Below, piece by piece: positions 11,159 through 21,953 of a stretch of 64,000 bases of DNA; the stretch's first letter is position 1, and every line of letters begins with the position of its first letter. The notes beneath the pieces were generated by a model. The model searched no databases, was not told where the DNA came from, and was given only the letters and a program-made list of their open reading frames with translations. The DNA comes from Prunus persica. Taxonomy: Eukaryota > Streptophyta > Magnoliopsida > Rosales > Rosaceae. The translations under genes were made by a program, and so were the position numbers. Where the stretch lies: contig NC_034012.1 in the NCBI RefSeq assembly GCF_000346465.2, forward strand, positions 13,422,429 to 13,486,428, given 5' to 3'.

Positions 11159-12280
11159 ATGACTTTGTCCAATTCAATCATGTGGGTCTCTGCAAAACCT
11201 TCATTTTCTAGCTCATTTCTCCAAAACCCTAAACCCCTTTTGCCCCAAATCTCATGCCCAAGTCTCCATTCTCAATCTTCACTAACCCCAACAATCCACT
11301 GTGGTCTGCGTGAGCTCCGAGTGCGAATTGATTCCATAAAGAGTACCCAGAAAATCACCGAAGCCATGAAGCTCGTCGCCGCTGCCAGAGTTCGAAGAGC
11401 CCAAGAAGCAGTCATCAATGGCCGACCCTTTGCCGAGACCCTCGCGGAGGTCCTTTACGACATCAATGAGAGGCTTCAAGGTGAAGCCATAGATGTGCCC
11501 CTGACAAATGTTAGACCCGTCAAAAAAGTTGCTCTTGTGGTCATCACCAGCGACCGCGGTCTCTGTGGTGGTTTCAACAACTTAGTGATAAAAAAGACCC
11601 AGACCCGGATCGCCGAATTGAAGAAACTTGGATTGGATGTCACTGTGATCAGTGTCGGCAAAAAGGGTAACTTCTATTTTAAGCGTAGGCCTGAAATTAG
11701 CGTTGATAGGTTTATAGAAGGTGGCCTATTTGCAACAACAAAAGAGGCTCAGGCCATTGCGGATGATGTTTTTTCACTTTTTATTAGCGAGGAGGTTGAT
11801 AAAGTTGAACTTATGTACTCTAAATTTGTGTCATTGGTGAAATCCCAACCGGTTATTCAAACCTTGCTTCCATTGTCACCGAGGGGCGAGGTTGTTGATG
11901 GGAATGGGAATTGCGTTGATGCAATGGAGGATGAGTTCTTTAGGCTGACAACAAAGGGAGGCAAACTGAGTGTGGAGAGGGATAGCGTGAAGAAAAAGAG
12001 GGAAGGGCTTTCGCCGGTTATGGAATTTGAACAAGACCCTGTTCAGATTATTGATGCCATGATGCCTCTCTACTTGAACAGTCAGATTTTGAGGGCATTG
12101 CAGGAATCAACAGCCAGTGAGCTCGCAGCGAGAATGAATGCTATGAGTAATGCGACCGACAATGCAGATGACTTGAAGAAGACTCTTTCAAATTCTTACA
12201 ATCGTGAACGTCAGGCAAAGATTACAGGGGAGATATTGGAGATTGTTGCTGGAGCTGAGGCACTAAAAGATTTTGAGTAA
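11159..12280 (+). CDS. ATPC2: ATP synthase gamma chain, chloroplastic (intronless, ATPC2-like)
   Basis: This is the central-stalk gamma subunit of plastid F1, which couples proton flow through CFo to ATP synthesis. From the ATG at 11159 it is 373 codons in one exon; the next ATG at 11180 is a possible alternative start. The first about 45 residues are rich in Ser, Pro and Leu with few acidic residues, as in a transit peptide. The mature part begins GLRELRVRIDSIKSTQKIT, the family signature, and the C-terminal helix ends in LEIVAGAEAL. The plant regulatory insert is present, but of the two thiol-switch cysteines only Cys252 is kept. The residue six positions earlier is Val246 (EVVDGNGNCVDA instead of the usual E-I-C-D pattern). 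A lone cysteine cannot form the thioredoxin-controlled disulfide. Arabidopsis ATPC2, the minor isoform, is reported to be insensitive to this control; the name here is an inference from that and the intronless structure. Confidence 0.93.
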   Translation: MTLSNSIMWVSAKPSFSSSFLQNPKPLLPQISCPSLHSQSSLTPTIHCGLRELRVRIDSIKSTQKITEAMKLVAAARVRRAQEAVINGRPFAETLAEVLYDINERLQGEAIDVPLTNVRPVKKVALVVITSDRGLCGGFNNLVIKKTQTRIAELKKLGLDVTVISVGKKGNFYFKRRPEISVDRFIEGGLFATTKEAQAIADDVFSLFISEEVDKVELMYSKFVSLVKSQPVIQTLLPLSPRGEVVDGNGNCVDAMEDEFFRLTTKGGKLSVERDSVKKKREGLSPVMEFEQDPVQIIDAMMPLYLNSQILRALQESTASELAARMNAMSNATDNADDLKKTLSNSYNRERQAKITGEILEIVAGAEALKDFE

Positions 12281-14994
12281 TCTCACGATCTTCTTCTTCT
12301 TGTAGTTCGTTCATTTTTTTGCCATATTGTTCATGGTGGAAGTTTTGTGACTTATTCATAGTCAATAAGTTAGTGCAAAGCATCATTAGCTAGAGAGTTT
12401 CTTAATTGTAATGATAGTCTGAGCTCTCATATTGAGAACCATATTATGAAATGGAGAAAGAAAAAAAATATCATTCTTGTTCATTAATTTGCAGTGTGGA
12501 GATGCAGATGATGATATCAACTAGCAGAATTACAAAATCATCTACTCTTGAAATGTTGCATTAATGAATTCTAGTTCTTCAAAGATTGTAAAATCCTAGT
12601 AGAAAGATTGTTTCCATACATTGATTGGGAAACTCTGATAGAAATTTAGGAGCTTGATGAAGAAATCAATCAAGAAGTTGTCATACGGAAACTAGTCAGT
12701 CTCATTTCCTTGAAAAAAAGGGGGTGAAAATGGAGGAGAAACTTCTAGGTGCTTAAAAATTCATCACACCGTTGAGTGTTGATAGTGACTGCCATATATT
12801 TTGAAGAGAAGAAGGTATCTTTTTGGGGCAATAATTTAATTAACATGCAGCTTTCTAGAATACAGAGACTTCTCAAATCTCAAGATCTCCTCCTCAGGAT
12901 TAGAATACATTAGTGAGTCATATAAACGCATAACTCTTGTTATCTGTCTGTTTTTACTTGTCTTGCTTTGCTGCTGGTAAAAAAGCTAAAATTTACCACA
13001 GGGGAAAGTTAAAATTTGTTCCTTCCTCAGTCTCACTGTTGACCGACAACAGAAGAAAACAGCCTAGAATAATAAGATTTCCACAAGTTTATGGTTACAC
13101 TTTATGACCCCACTTATGGCCACAGCCCTCCAATCCATTGCATGATTATCAGCAACTTGAATCTGCTAAGATTGCTTTGCTAAGATTCTCCTTTGTTTTT
13201 TTTTTAAAGTAATCTTGGAGGTGGTTGAATTGGTGAAAAGCATTGGAAAATTTTGTTGGCTTGTCGTGCATATGGCAAAATGATCTGTTTTTTTCTTTGG
13301 CATGCAACTCGGTAGCCCAGATACGATGAATGACGGCTTCTCGGCATTGTTTGTGGGTCATATTGCTGTTTATAACAGGACCTTCCAAACTTAGATTTCC
13401 CTTTCAATGTACAATTTTGTCTTGGTTGTGATTCTTTCTTTATTACATATGCACAATGCATGCATCACTCTTGTTTTGTCGTCCCAGAACTTTCCTAGAC
13501 GGCTCTCTCTCTCTCTTAGGTTAAACTTTTTTTGTGTTTATTATATGATTCGGATGCTTTTTTAATCTTTTCCATTTGATGTATACAATTCACTTTTCTC
13601 TTTCAATCTTTCATGTTTATTTTCTTACTTTTGGTCTCTGTTTCATGATAGTAACTAAATTGTGCGCTGTGAAGTCAAGGTTGGGCTACCATTTCTGCTG
13701 CTTTTTCTTTTAATATTATCCTCTCTTTTTTTGCTAAGGAATTTTTCTTTCCTTTTTTTATGCGAAACAGAGAATTACAAAGCAAAGCCTCTAGGGCAAG
13801 CCAGCCCAAAGAGATCGAAATAAAAAAGAGAAACAACAGACAAAGGAAGACAGTAGGGATCTTAGCTAAAATATTATTTGTCACAGTCCCATAATTTTTC
13901 TGTCTTTGCTTCAGCTGCTTTAGTCACAAGTATTGACTCTCCTGCATTGCGGAGCTATATTTTCCGAATTGAACATGTGCATAGCTGCTGCTTTAAGAAA
14001 AATGTGAATCAAATCTGAGGAAGAGACAGAAGGCAGAGAAAACTTTAATTGTGCCGTATATTATTGTTGTATAACACCCCCCACATTTGCAATAAAACTT
14101 TAAAATGTAATGATAACAACCTCAAATCCAAGTGGACTCGAAAGGAAAGCATCCACTACTTTAAACTAATCAATTCAGCATCCCTGATTCCCTGTTTTTC
14201 ATTTGTTGCTTGCACCTTTTTCTTCTTTCTTAAGGGACTCTCTCTCTCTAGACCAGACCTAGCATCATCTGAGAAGATCCCTACTGGCCAAATAAATTTA
14301 CAAAGACATATTCTTTATTTTCTTTTATGGTTTTTTTTTTTTTTTTTTTTTTAGGTTTGCTTGAAATTTACAAAGAGAAAGATCTTATTAACTGGTTTTG
14401 TTTTACCTTTCTTCTTTTGAAGTCAGACTTCTTGGGGACCAAAAGTAAATACATGGGAAACCATCAACTTGGAGATCTACAAAAGGCAGGTCTGTCTTAT
14501 TCATGTCATTTTTCACTGCCCTTTTGTACTTGTGGCAGCTTGGGTTCTCCATAAAATCTACCCCTAGTCGAATTCTTTCGATCATCCTCAGGTAAGACCT
14601 TGTATAGAAGAAATAAGATTCTTGTCAGAACCATTGTCTTCCCTCTGCTTTTAAGTTCTGGGAAAAAGAAAAGAAAACCATCTACTCAAAACTTTCTCTT
14701 TAACATAATCTTGCTTTCCCATGTTACAGATACCCCTTTGGAATCTTGGGAAAGTTGTGGTGCCTGGCAGTTCTCAATCAGAGAAAGGTAGATTCTTATT
14801 TCCCTCAACTGAGACACCTTTTAAGGGTGGCAACCCTCTGAAGTAATCTTAAGAATTCTCTCTCTCTCTCTCTCTCTCTCCAACTTGTATTCATTTTTGG
14901 TATAACAGTTTCTTTGGACTGGAGATGATCCGCATCTAAAATTCTGACCTCTATGAAATGTTTTTGTCATCTTTGGACAGGTAGGCAATCACCA
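12281..14994. other. Intergenic region upstream of the S40 gene
   Basis: No gene is supported. The proximal part (12281 to about 12480) is the likely 3' UTR of the gamma-subunit gene. T-rich tracts (for example 14327-14352) and a CT repeat (14864-14882) are present. GGTAAG/TTGGACAG motifs around 14595-14980 suggest that the S40 gene may have spliced 5' UTR exons here, but this cannot be settled without transcripts. Confidence 0.5.
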
Positions 14995-15600
14995 ATGGAG
15001 AATAGGTATGGTCTAACAACGCAGGGCAGTGGAGTTTGGAGGGCCTTGAGAGATGGAGACTTTGAGGAAGAGGATGTTTGGGAGGTTCTAAAAGATAGGA
15101 ACAGTTCTAGTAACAAAATGGTTGGTAGATCCAAGGAATCCTCTGTTTCTGTTCCAAGACACCTCCCAACTGCTTCAAGAATGATCCCAAAAGCTAGCAG
15201 TCACAATTATGGAAGTGGCAGTAGCTGTAGCAGCAGCAACACCATCACTCATGAAGCCAAAATTGTGCAACAATCAGCACCTGTCAACATTCCTGATTGG
15301 TCAGAAGTATATGGTCAGAAATCAAAGAAGGCCCCCAAGAATGTTTCATGGCAGAATGATGATGCTGATGATGAAGAAGAAGTTGGGGATGATGATGGGG
15401 ACAGTGATGATGATGATGAGGAGGAGGAAGACTATGACTCAAAGGTACCCCCTCATGAATTTATTGCTAGGAGGCTTGCAAGGAGCCAGATTTCTTCTTT
15501 TTCTGTTGTTGAAGGTGCTGGAAGGACCCTCAAAGGGAGGGACCTCAGCAAAGTGAGAAATGCTGTTTTAACAAAAACTGGTTTCCTTGAATCATTGTGA
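14995..15600 (+). CDS. S40/DUF584 senescence-regulator family protein
   Basis: A single-exon gene of 201 codons. S40 proteins are small plant nuclear-type proteins linked to leaf senescence and stress; their biochemical role is not established. The C-terminal family signature is clear: PPHEFIARRLARSQISSFSV, then EGAGRTLKGRDLSKVRNAVL and a TGFLES ending. The N-terminus MENRY...GVWRALRDGDFEEEDVW and the central IPDWSEVY also fit. Between them, residues about 123-159 form a very acidic Asp/Glu tract encoded by GAT/GAG repeats. I start at the ATG at 14995 because it gives the usual N-terminus. The upstream in-frame ATG (14953) adds 14 residues that do not look conserved and is followed by an acceptor-like TTTGGACAG. 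A hairpin MITE lies just downstream, in or near the 3' UTR. Confidence 0.88.
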   Translation: MENRYGLTTQGSGVWRALRDGDFEEEDVWEVLKDRNSSSNKMVGRSKESSVSVPRHLPTASRMIPKASSHNYGSGSSCSSSNTITHEAKIVQQSAPVNIPDWSEVYGQKSKKAPKNVSWQNDDADDEEEVGDDDGDSDDDDEEEEDYDSKVPPHEFIARRLARSQISSFSVVEGAGRTLKGRDLSKVRNAVLTKTGFLESL

Positions 15601-15732
15601 TCAGGTCTCATCCAATGCAATCAATCATGAAGGTCTTGCTATAATTGTCATGTCATGTATAGGGGTTTCTGTGATGGTTTTTTTTTTTTTTTTTGGGTCA
15701 GAGAATGTCTTGTGTAGTTAATGTTTTGGGTC

Positions 15733-15870
15733 ATGCTAGGGAGACCAACTTTAGATACCAACTTGTGTTCCAACTCTCTAATAGAGGTGGAGCCCACCAA
15801 TACAATGGGTCATACACTCTATTAGAGAGTTGGTACACAAGTTGGTATCTAAAGTTGGTCTCCCTAGCAT
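15733..15870. mobile_element. Hairpin MITE, family copy 1
   Basis: Near-perfect arms of about 55 bp: ATGCTAGGGAGACCAACT leftward and AGTTGGTCTCCCTAGCAT rightward, with a short middle GAGCCCACCAATACAATGGG. Related copies are at 16688-16752 (one arm only) and 26473-26612 (diverged). It lies within about 130 bp after the S40 stop codon and may be transcribed in its 3' UTR. Confidence 0.8.
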
Positions 15871-17230
15871 TTTCCTAATGTTTTAGGGTGTAAGAAATCC
15901 AATTTTAGTTTGTAGAATTGCCATGAAATTCATCTCCCCTTTCCTCATGGGTTTTAATTGCACATTTCCATTTTCCATGTATAGGTTTTTACTGTCCTAA
16001 TATGTGAATATTTATGGCCCAAATCATAACTAACTGCAGGTACATCAAGAAGCTGCTGCCATTGTTTTTTGGGAGACTTTAGAAAACCCCAAAGGAGAGA
16101 GAAATTTTTTAAGAGAAGCCAAAATGGACAAAATTGCCCTTATTTATTTTTGGATTTCCTAAGGAATCCTTTACATTTGCATGTTTTTTATTTGAAAGTT
16201 AAGAGGTTTTTTTGTCTTTTTCAAAAAAAATTTAGTTTTTTTCAAAAGTAAAAGTTTTTTTGTAACTAAAACCTAAATTTATTTTGTTTTTTTTTTTGGG
16301 TGAAAACATGAAGTTTCATTCATTTGCCACAAAATCAGTAATGTCAGAACTATAATGATGAGAACCAGGATCATATCATACTGCTATCTCATTGTCCCCT
16401 TATGAATGTGGCCAAAATTGACTCACAATATACATTCATTTTCTTGGGTTGGCCTGGCCAGAATGATCTCTATTCAAGTATGGTTAGGTGGGAAGGAAAT
16501 TGACCACACACAAAAAAAAAAAAAGGTGGGAAGGAAATATTATAAAATTCCATGCGTCGGCCACACGAAGAACTTTTATTTTTATTTTTAATACAATCGA
16601 TATTTAGAAGAGAAAGAATCGAATCTAGAACTTCGGAGTGCAGTAATAAATGCCTTTAACCACTCTGAGCAACAAAAACGTTTCTCTCCACCTCTATTAG
16701 AGAGTTGGTACACAAGTTGGTATCTAAAGTTGGTCTCCCTAGCATTTTCCTTCTTTTAATCCATAATTGCACTACGCCAAAATACATAAAAGATCTACCT
16801 ATGCTGTCTAAGCAAGTTACCTTTATTGGGCCACGTCCCACATGGGGAAAAAGGCATTTTGCCCTTTGAATGAACCCCATTATTGTTACTGCATGCCCAG
16901 CCTCCCAAACGATATGGAAGAAGGACCTCACCACCACACAGATAAATCTGAGAATTTGAAAAAGACCTGTGACCAACTGCAATGAATTAATTAATCTCTT
17001 TCTTTTTCATTTTGTTTTTTCTTCCTCAAATAAATAAAAATGCTGCAATCTCTTTCAATTCAGAGTGTTCCTCAGCTAGAAAACAAGCTTTCCTTGAGCT
17101 TTTCTTAATTTTTTTACTCTCCCCTTTTAATCATGCTTTTAACTGTTTAATCAGTTTACCTCTTTTGACCTTTGGGCTATGACAAAGTGTTGTCTCTTTC
17201 TTTCCTAAATTTAACACCCACCCCCCACCC
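15871..17230. other. Intergenic region with repeat debris
   Basis: No gene is supported. The minus-strand frame at 16656-16982 overlaps a MITE arm and has no recognisable domain. T-rich and A-rich low-complexity stretches occur at 16200-16310 and 16508-16525. Confidence 0.5.
16688..16752. repeat. Half copy of the hairpin MITE
   Basis: CCTCTATTAGAGAGTTGGTA through GGTCTCCCTAGCATTTTCCT repeats the right arm of the 15733-15870 element almost exactly, but the left arm is absent. It is probably a truncated copy or the result of partial excision. Confidence 0.8.
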
Positions 17231-17233
17231 TTA

Positions 17234-18317
17234 GAGCAAGTCCAGCAGTTAAGGCTGGACTCGGGCTGGAGGGGGGTGTTTTGGGCTAAAAAATAGTTTT
17301 CAGCAACAAAAGGCAGCTCGGGCAGGAGGTGGAGGCCACCAGACTGGGCTAGCCTCGGTGGAGTTCGGCCCGAGGGTTGGTGATGTCATCGCCGACGCCA
17401 ACCTGGCGTCAGCCCTTTAGATTTGATTTTTTGTCCACGTGTCGGCGTTTGGGCTCTCCGATTTGATTTTTTCTTCAATCCAACGGCAGACAATTTTTCT
17501 GCAATAAAAAAATGAAAAAAATCGAATTTTTTAAAAAAAATACCCAAAAAATTACTTTTTTTTTTCTTTATACCTTATTTCCATTTTCAACATTTAAATA
17601 AATGTCTTTGTCCTTTTACTTTCATTTATTTTTATATTACTCCATTTACTTAAGTTTACAATGCAAATAAGGAAGTACCCCCTATTTGGATTCAAATAAA
17701 AATACTAGAAAATCAAATTTCCACCAAATCAAAATATGAAAAATCGGTTTTAGTGCAAAATACGATTTAGGCTAAGAATGATGTTTCATTAAGTCAATAT
17801 ATACTTCATATTAAAATCCCATAAAATCTAGTTTTCTTATTTGATGTGTAAGGAATAAAAGCCGCCAAAAATTATTTTGAGAAAATGATTATTCTGAAAA
17901 ACCATTTTTCATACTTAGTCAATATTGCACATCCGTTAAAAAAATTCTGGGTTCGCCCGTGTCTATAAATACCAACCAATACTCTTCACTTTTAACACCA
18001 AATCCTCATACTTTTTTTTTTCTATAAATACCAACCAATACAACTAATAAAATAAAATCTTATCTGAAAATATTATTCGATATGAATAATATTGACACGT
18101 AGGAACCCAAAAATCTTATCCGAAAATATTATCTATATTAATTGTTTTAGTAAAAAAGTTGTGAAAAAAATAAAAAAATGAATAGTATTTGCTATGGCAA
18201 AGGGCAACTGCTGGAAACACACTTTGCTGGGGGGCTAGGGCAGCCACTATTCACGTAAATAGTAACTACTATAGAGCTCTCCTTACCATGACAAGGAGCA
18301 AACTGCTAAAAATACTC
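17234..18317. mobile_element. PIF/Harbinger-like non-autonomous element
   Basis: The termini GAGCAAGTCCAGCAGTT and AACTGCTAAAAATACTC are imperfect inverted repeats, flanked on both sides by TTA (17231-17233 and 18318-18320). A 3-bp TTA duplication is typical of PIF/Harbinger. GC-rich subterminal segments (17230-17460 and 18180-18300, with GGGCT and CAGCA words) surround an AT-rich middle. No transposase frame is seen. Confidence 0.7.
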
Positions 18318-19300
18318 TTATAAGCATCCCAACTAGTCCCTTCTTTGTTTTTTTATTTATGGTAATTGCACTTTATTTATTTAAAATATATTGCCTTTCT
18401 CCACTCTATACTGAGATGGCAAATTTTGGCTTTCATAAAATTGTTTTCAGTTCAGGGTATTTTATCAGAAATTTCAAAAAATTGACTGACTTTTCATTGG
18501 TGGTCTTGGTATTTTATAGTTTTTAATTTATAGAGCAGAAGGAAAGGATGATCATTGACATTGCTTATTTTAAATAGCAGCAGCACTATAGATATCTAGA
18601 AGAGCGGTGTGTGAAACGAAAATAGTATTATTTTGTTATTTTCAGTCAATTACAATATATCATACGTAATAATTTTTTCACTTAACATATCGTAATTAAT
18701 TAAGAATAACAAAACATTATCATAATCCACCTATATTGAAATAGCCATTTTGGACTACTGAAGCCCAAATGTGATACGCCTTAAAAGTTTTGGGATAATA
18801 AACAAACAAACAAATAAATAATTGCCAAGAAAAACAAAACTAACTCATTAGCCAATATTGTGATCTAACAAGTGCGCTACAGTCTCACTCAGGACTCAAC
18901 GACAAAACTTATGCATTATTTTGTACCTATAATAATAATATAGGTTCCAGTTCAAACCACAAGGTGGCTCAGTGCTCTTACCTTTTAAATCCCTTATCTG
19001 TTATTTTTTCGCCTAAACTTTACAGCACTGATTTGTCGGCATACATTCTAAAATAGGACAATCATAATTCTCTTCTTAGTTCAATTATTTGCTCGTAATT
19101 TTGCTAAAAATAGTCGCCTATGAAGACACCTTGCCATCTTTTTCTTTTAAAGAAAAATTCAAAATGATTAGGGTTAAATTACCTTATATTTTCTCCGCCA
19201 CTCCACGCATAAATGCACTACAAACTTATTGTAAATTCTACATCAATCAATCAATCGTATATACGTATAATCTCGTATTTTTATATATCGATTCGCAACG
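18318..19300. other. Intergenic region downstream of the prenyltransferase small subunit gene
   Basis: AT-rich sequence with no supported gene. The final few hundred bases before 19301 should include the 3' UTR of the minus-strand gene. Confidence 0.5.
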
Positions 19301-20191
19301 TCAAAGGTTAAAGAGATGATGGAAGCAAGAAATTGCCTCAGCCTTTCCTTCATGGAAAAATTCTAGTTCCTTGAGTGCCAAACTTCTGAGCTCCTTCACC
19401 ACTTCCGTTGTTTCCATCTCATTTCCTTCTTCAACTCTGTTTGAAAACGCTATCATCACTCCCACACACAGACCATATCTTCTCAATCTCTCTATTTCCT
19501 CCTCACTTGCACCTCCTAATATGGCCCCACAGGCGGCCCCACATGCATGGAGCCCACCTTCCTTTTTTTCACACACGTATTTGTAGTGCCTTGATTGTTT
19601 GCACAGCATCAGTATCTCATGGTATTGCCCATCCACCATGCCCTGTGACCCCATGGCACGTGTCATTTCAACAATAACCCGTAAAATCCGGTCCGAATTG
19701 TTTTGGGCCGGATCCATTGACTTAGCCAATAACTCATACCCAAATGCAAACATTCCATCTCCAGTGAGAAGCTCTATCCCTGGACTGTGAACCATGGGCC
19801 TGGGTTTGGGCTTGGTCTTGAGCCTATCGGTTGATAAAAGTTGCTCATGAATGACAGCTGCGGCATGCATGAGGTGCAAGGCAGCTGCCGCAGCAATGGC
19901 TTGGTCGCGGTGGCCGCCCACGAGCTCACACGCGGCCACGCACAAGGCCGGCCCGGGGCTTGGCGGGGCGGAAAACACTAAATGGTGCATGGGCTCAAAC
20001 ACTGAGAGTGGAGGCCTGACAAGGATGTGCTGCTTGAGATGGACTTCTATCTCGGCATGCACGGAGGCCCAATAAGGATGATCTTGCGACATTATGGCCA
20101 TCGTGGTCCTAGATGGACGGCTAGGATTTGATCTTGACATTTTATTTGCCAAAGGGTTTGGGTTGATGCTAATTCGAAGGACAGCTGCCAT
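19301..20191 (-). CDS. Heteromeric geranyl(geranyl) diphosphate synthase small subunit
   Basis: A single exon of 296 codons. These plastid proteins are catalytically weak or inactive by themselves. They bind a GGPP synthase large subunit and shift its product toward geranyl diphosphate, the monoterpene precursor. Both CxxxC motifs typical of small subunits are present (Cys84-Cys88 and Cys217-Cys221). The segment LVRPPLSVFEPMHHLVFSAP and the IELLTGDGMFAFGYELLA stretch match type I small subunits (snapdragon and hop GPPS.SSU). The two Asp-rich DDxxD substrate-binding motifs of active enzymes are missing; the first is replaced by HEQLLSTD at 115-122. I start at the ATG at 20191, because the longer open frame begins with TTG. 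The N-terminal about 35 residues (Ser/Arg/Pro-rich) are a plausible transit peptide. Type I identity is an inference from motifs. Confidence 0.9.
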   Translation of the reverse strand: MAAVLRISINPNPLANKMSRSNPSRPSRTTMAIMSQDHPYWASVHAEIEVHLKQHILVRPPLSVFEPMHHLVFSAPPSPGPALCVAACELVGGHRDQAIAAAAALHLMHAAAVIHEQLLSTDRLKTKPKPRPMVHSPGIELLTGDGMFAFGYELLAKSMDPAQNNSDRILRVIVEMTRAMGSQGMVDGQYHEILMLCKQSRHYKYVCEKKEGGLHACGAACGAILGGASEEEIERLRRYGLCVGVMIAFSNRVEEGNEMETTEVVKELRSLALKELEFFHEGKAEAISCFHHLFNL

Positions 20192-20589
20192 AGCTAGGAG
20201 GAAGCGTGAGAGAGGCTTATTGAGAGAGCGCAAGGTAAAGAGGTTAGATACGATTATATGGGAGAGTCTCAGAGGTAGGTTTGTTCTCGTTTATTGCCGT
20301 CTGCTTCGCACATGGCATCTTTTTTATGCCTAATTTGCCAGTGCGTGACGTCGTGTGGCCCCCTTTGTTTCAATAATTACCTGAGCTACATGTCGTATGC
20401 CTACTTACATTTCTGAAAACGAAAAGACAAAACATCTAATCAAATGAATGGCTGTGTGACGTGTGACTTGTGACTTGTGTGTTGCTGTCACCAGTGAATC
20501 AATACTTTTTGTTTGGAGCTTTATATAGCTGTACCACATCACATGTATCACGTTTAGTGAACTAAGTTGTGTGATTACTCCCATCCAAT
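20192..20589. other. Promoter side of the small subunit gene
   Basis: Intergenic region upstream of the minus-strand gene. No further gene is seen. Confidence 0.5.
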
Positions 20590-21057
20590 GTATAAAATAT
20601 CGAGAATTTTGGAAATATTGATAAAAAAATATGGATATATCAATAAAAATATTGAAAAAATATTAATATTAATAATTGATAAAAATTAAATAAAATTACA
20701 AAAATTGTGAGAAAAATTAATATTGAAAAAATATCAATATTAATAATTGATAAAAATTGAATAAAAATTACAAAAATTGTGAGAAAAATTTGAAAATTTT
20801 TATTGAAACTTTAGAGGATGTTTTTTCAGTCAATTGTCTATTATCTTATCACAAAAAATTAGAATAAAATACATGGCATGGTGGGTTTGAGTGATTTAAG
20901 CTGATTATGTAATGACCTGATAAACACTGTGTCTTTAGAAAATATATAGTAATTAGTGAAAGAAATTAAACACACCATAATTGTTTAGTTATAATAATTT
21001 ACTACAATATATTATATATGATAAGATATATGAGCTTGACAAAAAACAAAAATAAAA

Positions 21058-21944
21058 GGCTAAATTGTAGCAATGGTTCCTCAAATAAGGCCTTACTTTA
21101 CTTTTTGTCCCGCAACCTCAAAAATTGTTATGGTGGTCCTTTAATTAAATATCGCGTTGCATCGCTTGTCATTTTCGTCAATTCTGTTAGTTTTTCCGTC
21201 AAAATGGATCACATGTGATGAACGTGATTTTTTTTCGAAGGGCAAATAAGACTTTCACCCAGTTCCTACCCTCACCACTTCTCAGCCCAGTCGCACGACC
21301 CTCCCTTTACTTCAACAACCCAGCCTCTTAATCTGAGAACTAAACACTAATGTCCAAATAGAACGATGCCAATCAACAACAATTCAAGAATGAAAAAGGG
21401 AAGTTCAATAAATAAAAACATAAATTCAATTTTATATAGAATTGTACCAACAGGAGATGCGGTAACTGAACTGTGAGAGATATATATATATATATATTTA
21501 TTTATTTATTTGAGGAGTATCATGGCCAAGAGATTGGGGTGGACTATGGGTTGGGTGGAAGAAGGTTTGCTCATTTTGATGGGTTTGAGCTTGGTGGTGC
21601 TGAACTTGAGCTTGGTGATGCAAGGAAAAGTGTAAAGGTGGAAGTTGTTGAGTTGAGATAGGTTGTTGCGGTGATAAATTTGGGTAAGTGGGGATGAGGA
21701 TAAGGTGGCTGTTTTTTTGGGTAGTGTCAGTAGTTTTTTCTTTAAATAGTTTATTTATCTAATAAATATTTGACAAGAATTTCCCAAATTGCCCTTAATT
21801 TTGACAGAAAATCTAACAGAATTGACGGAGTGACCAATGATGCAACACGATATCTAATTGAAAGACGACCATAACAATTTTTGAGGTTGAGGAACGAAAA
21901 GTAAAGTAGGGCCTTATTCGAAGGACCATTGCTACAATTTTGCC
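21058..21944. mobile_element. Mutator-like MITE with 9-bp target duplication
   Basis: Termini GGCTAAATTGTAGCAATGG and CCATTGCTACAATTTTGCC with inverted repeats of about 150 bp, flanked on both sides by AAAATAAAA (21049-21057 and 21945-21953). Nine-base duplications and long arms are typical of Mutator-like elements. The interior (about 21230-21760) has no transposase. It contains a G-rich plus-strand open frame (21473-21661) that could be a captured gene piece, but I cannot assign it. The element sits at the broken 3' end of the Copia relic. Confidence 0.88.
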
Positions 21945-21953
21945 AAAATAAAA

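Noticed and set aside
10918..11211. 97-codon plus frame just before the gamma-subunit gene
   Set aside because: Starts at TTG, is in a different frame, overlaps the real start and has no similarity that I recognise; probably leader sequence.
16656..16982. 108-codon minus frame
   Set aside because: Runs across a MITE arm and has no recognisable domain.
21473..21661. 62-codon plus frame as a gene
   Set aside because: Lies wholly inside a non-autonomous MITE; at best a captured scrap.
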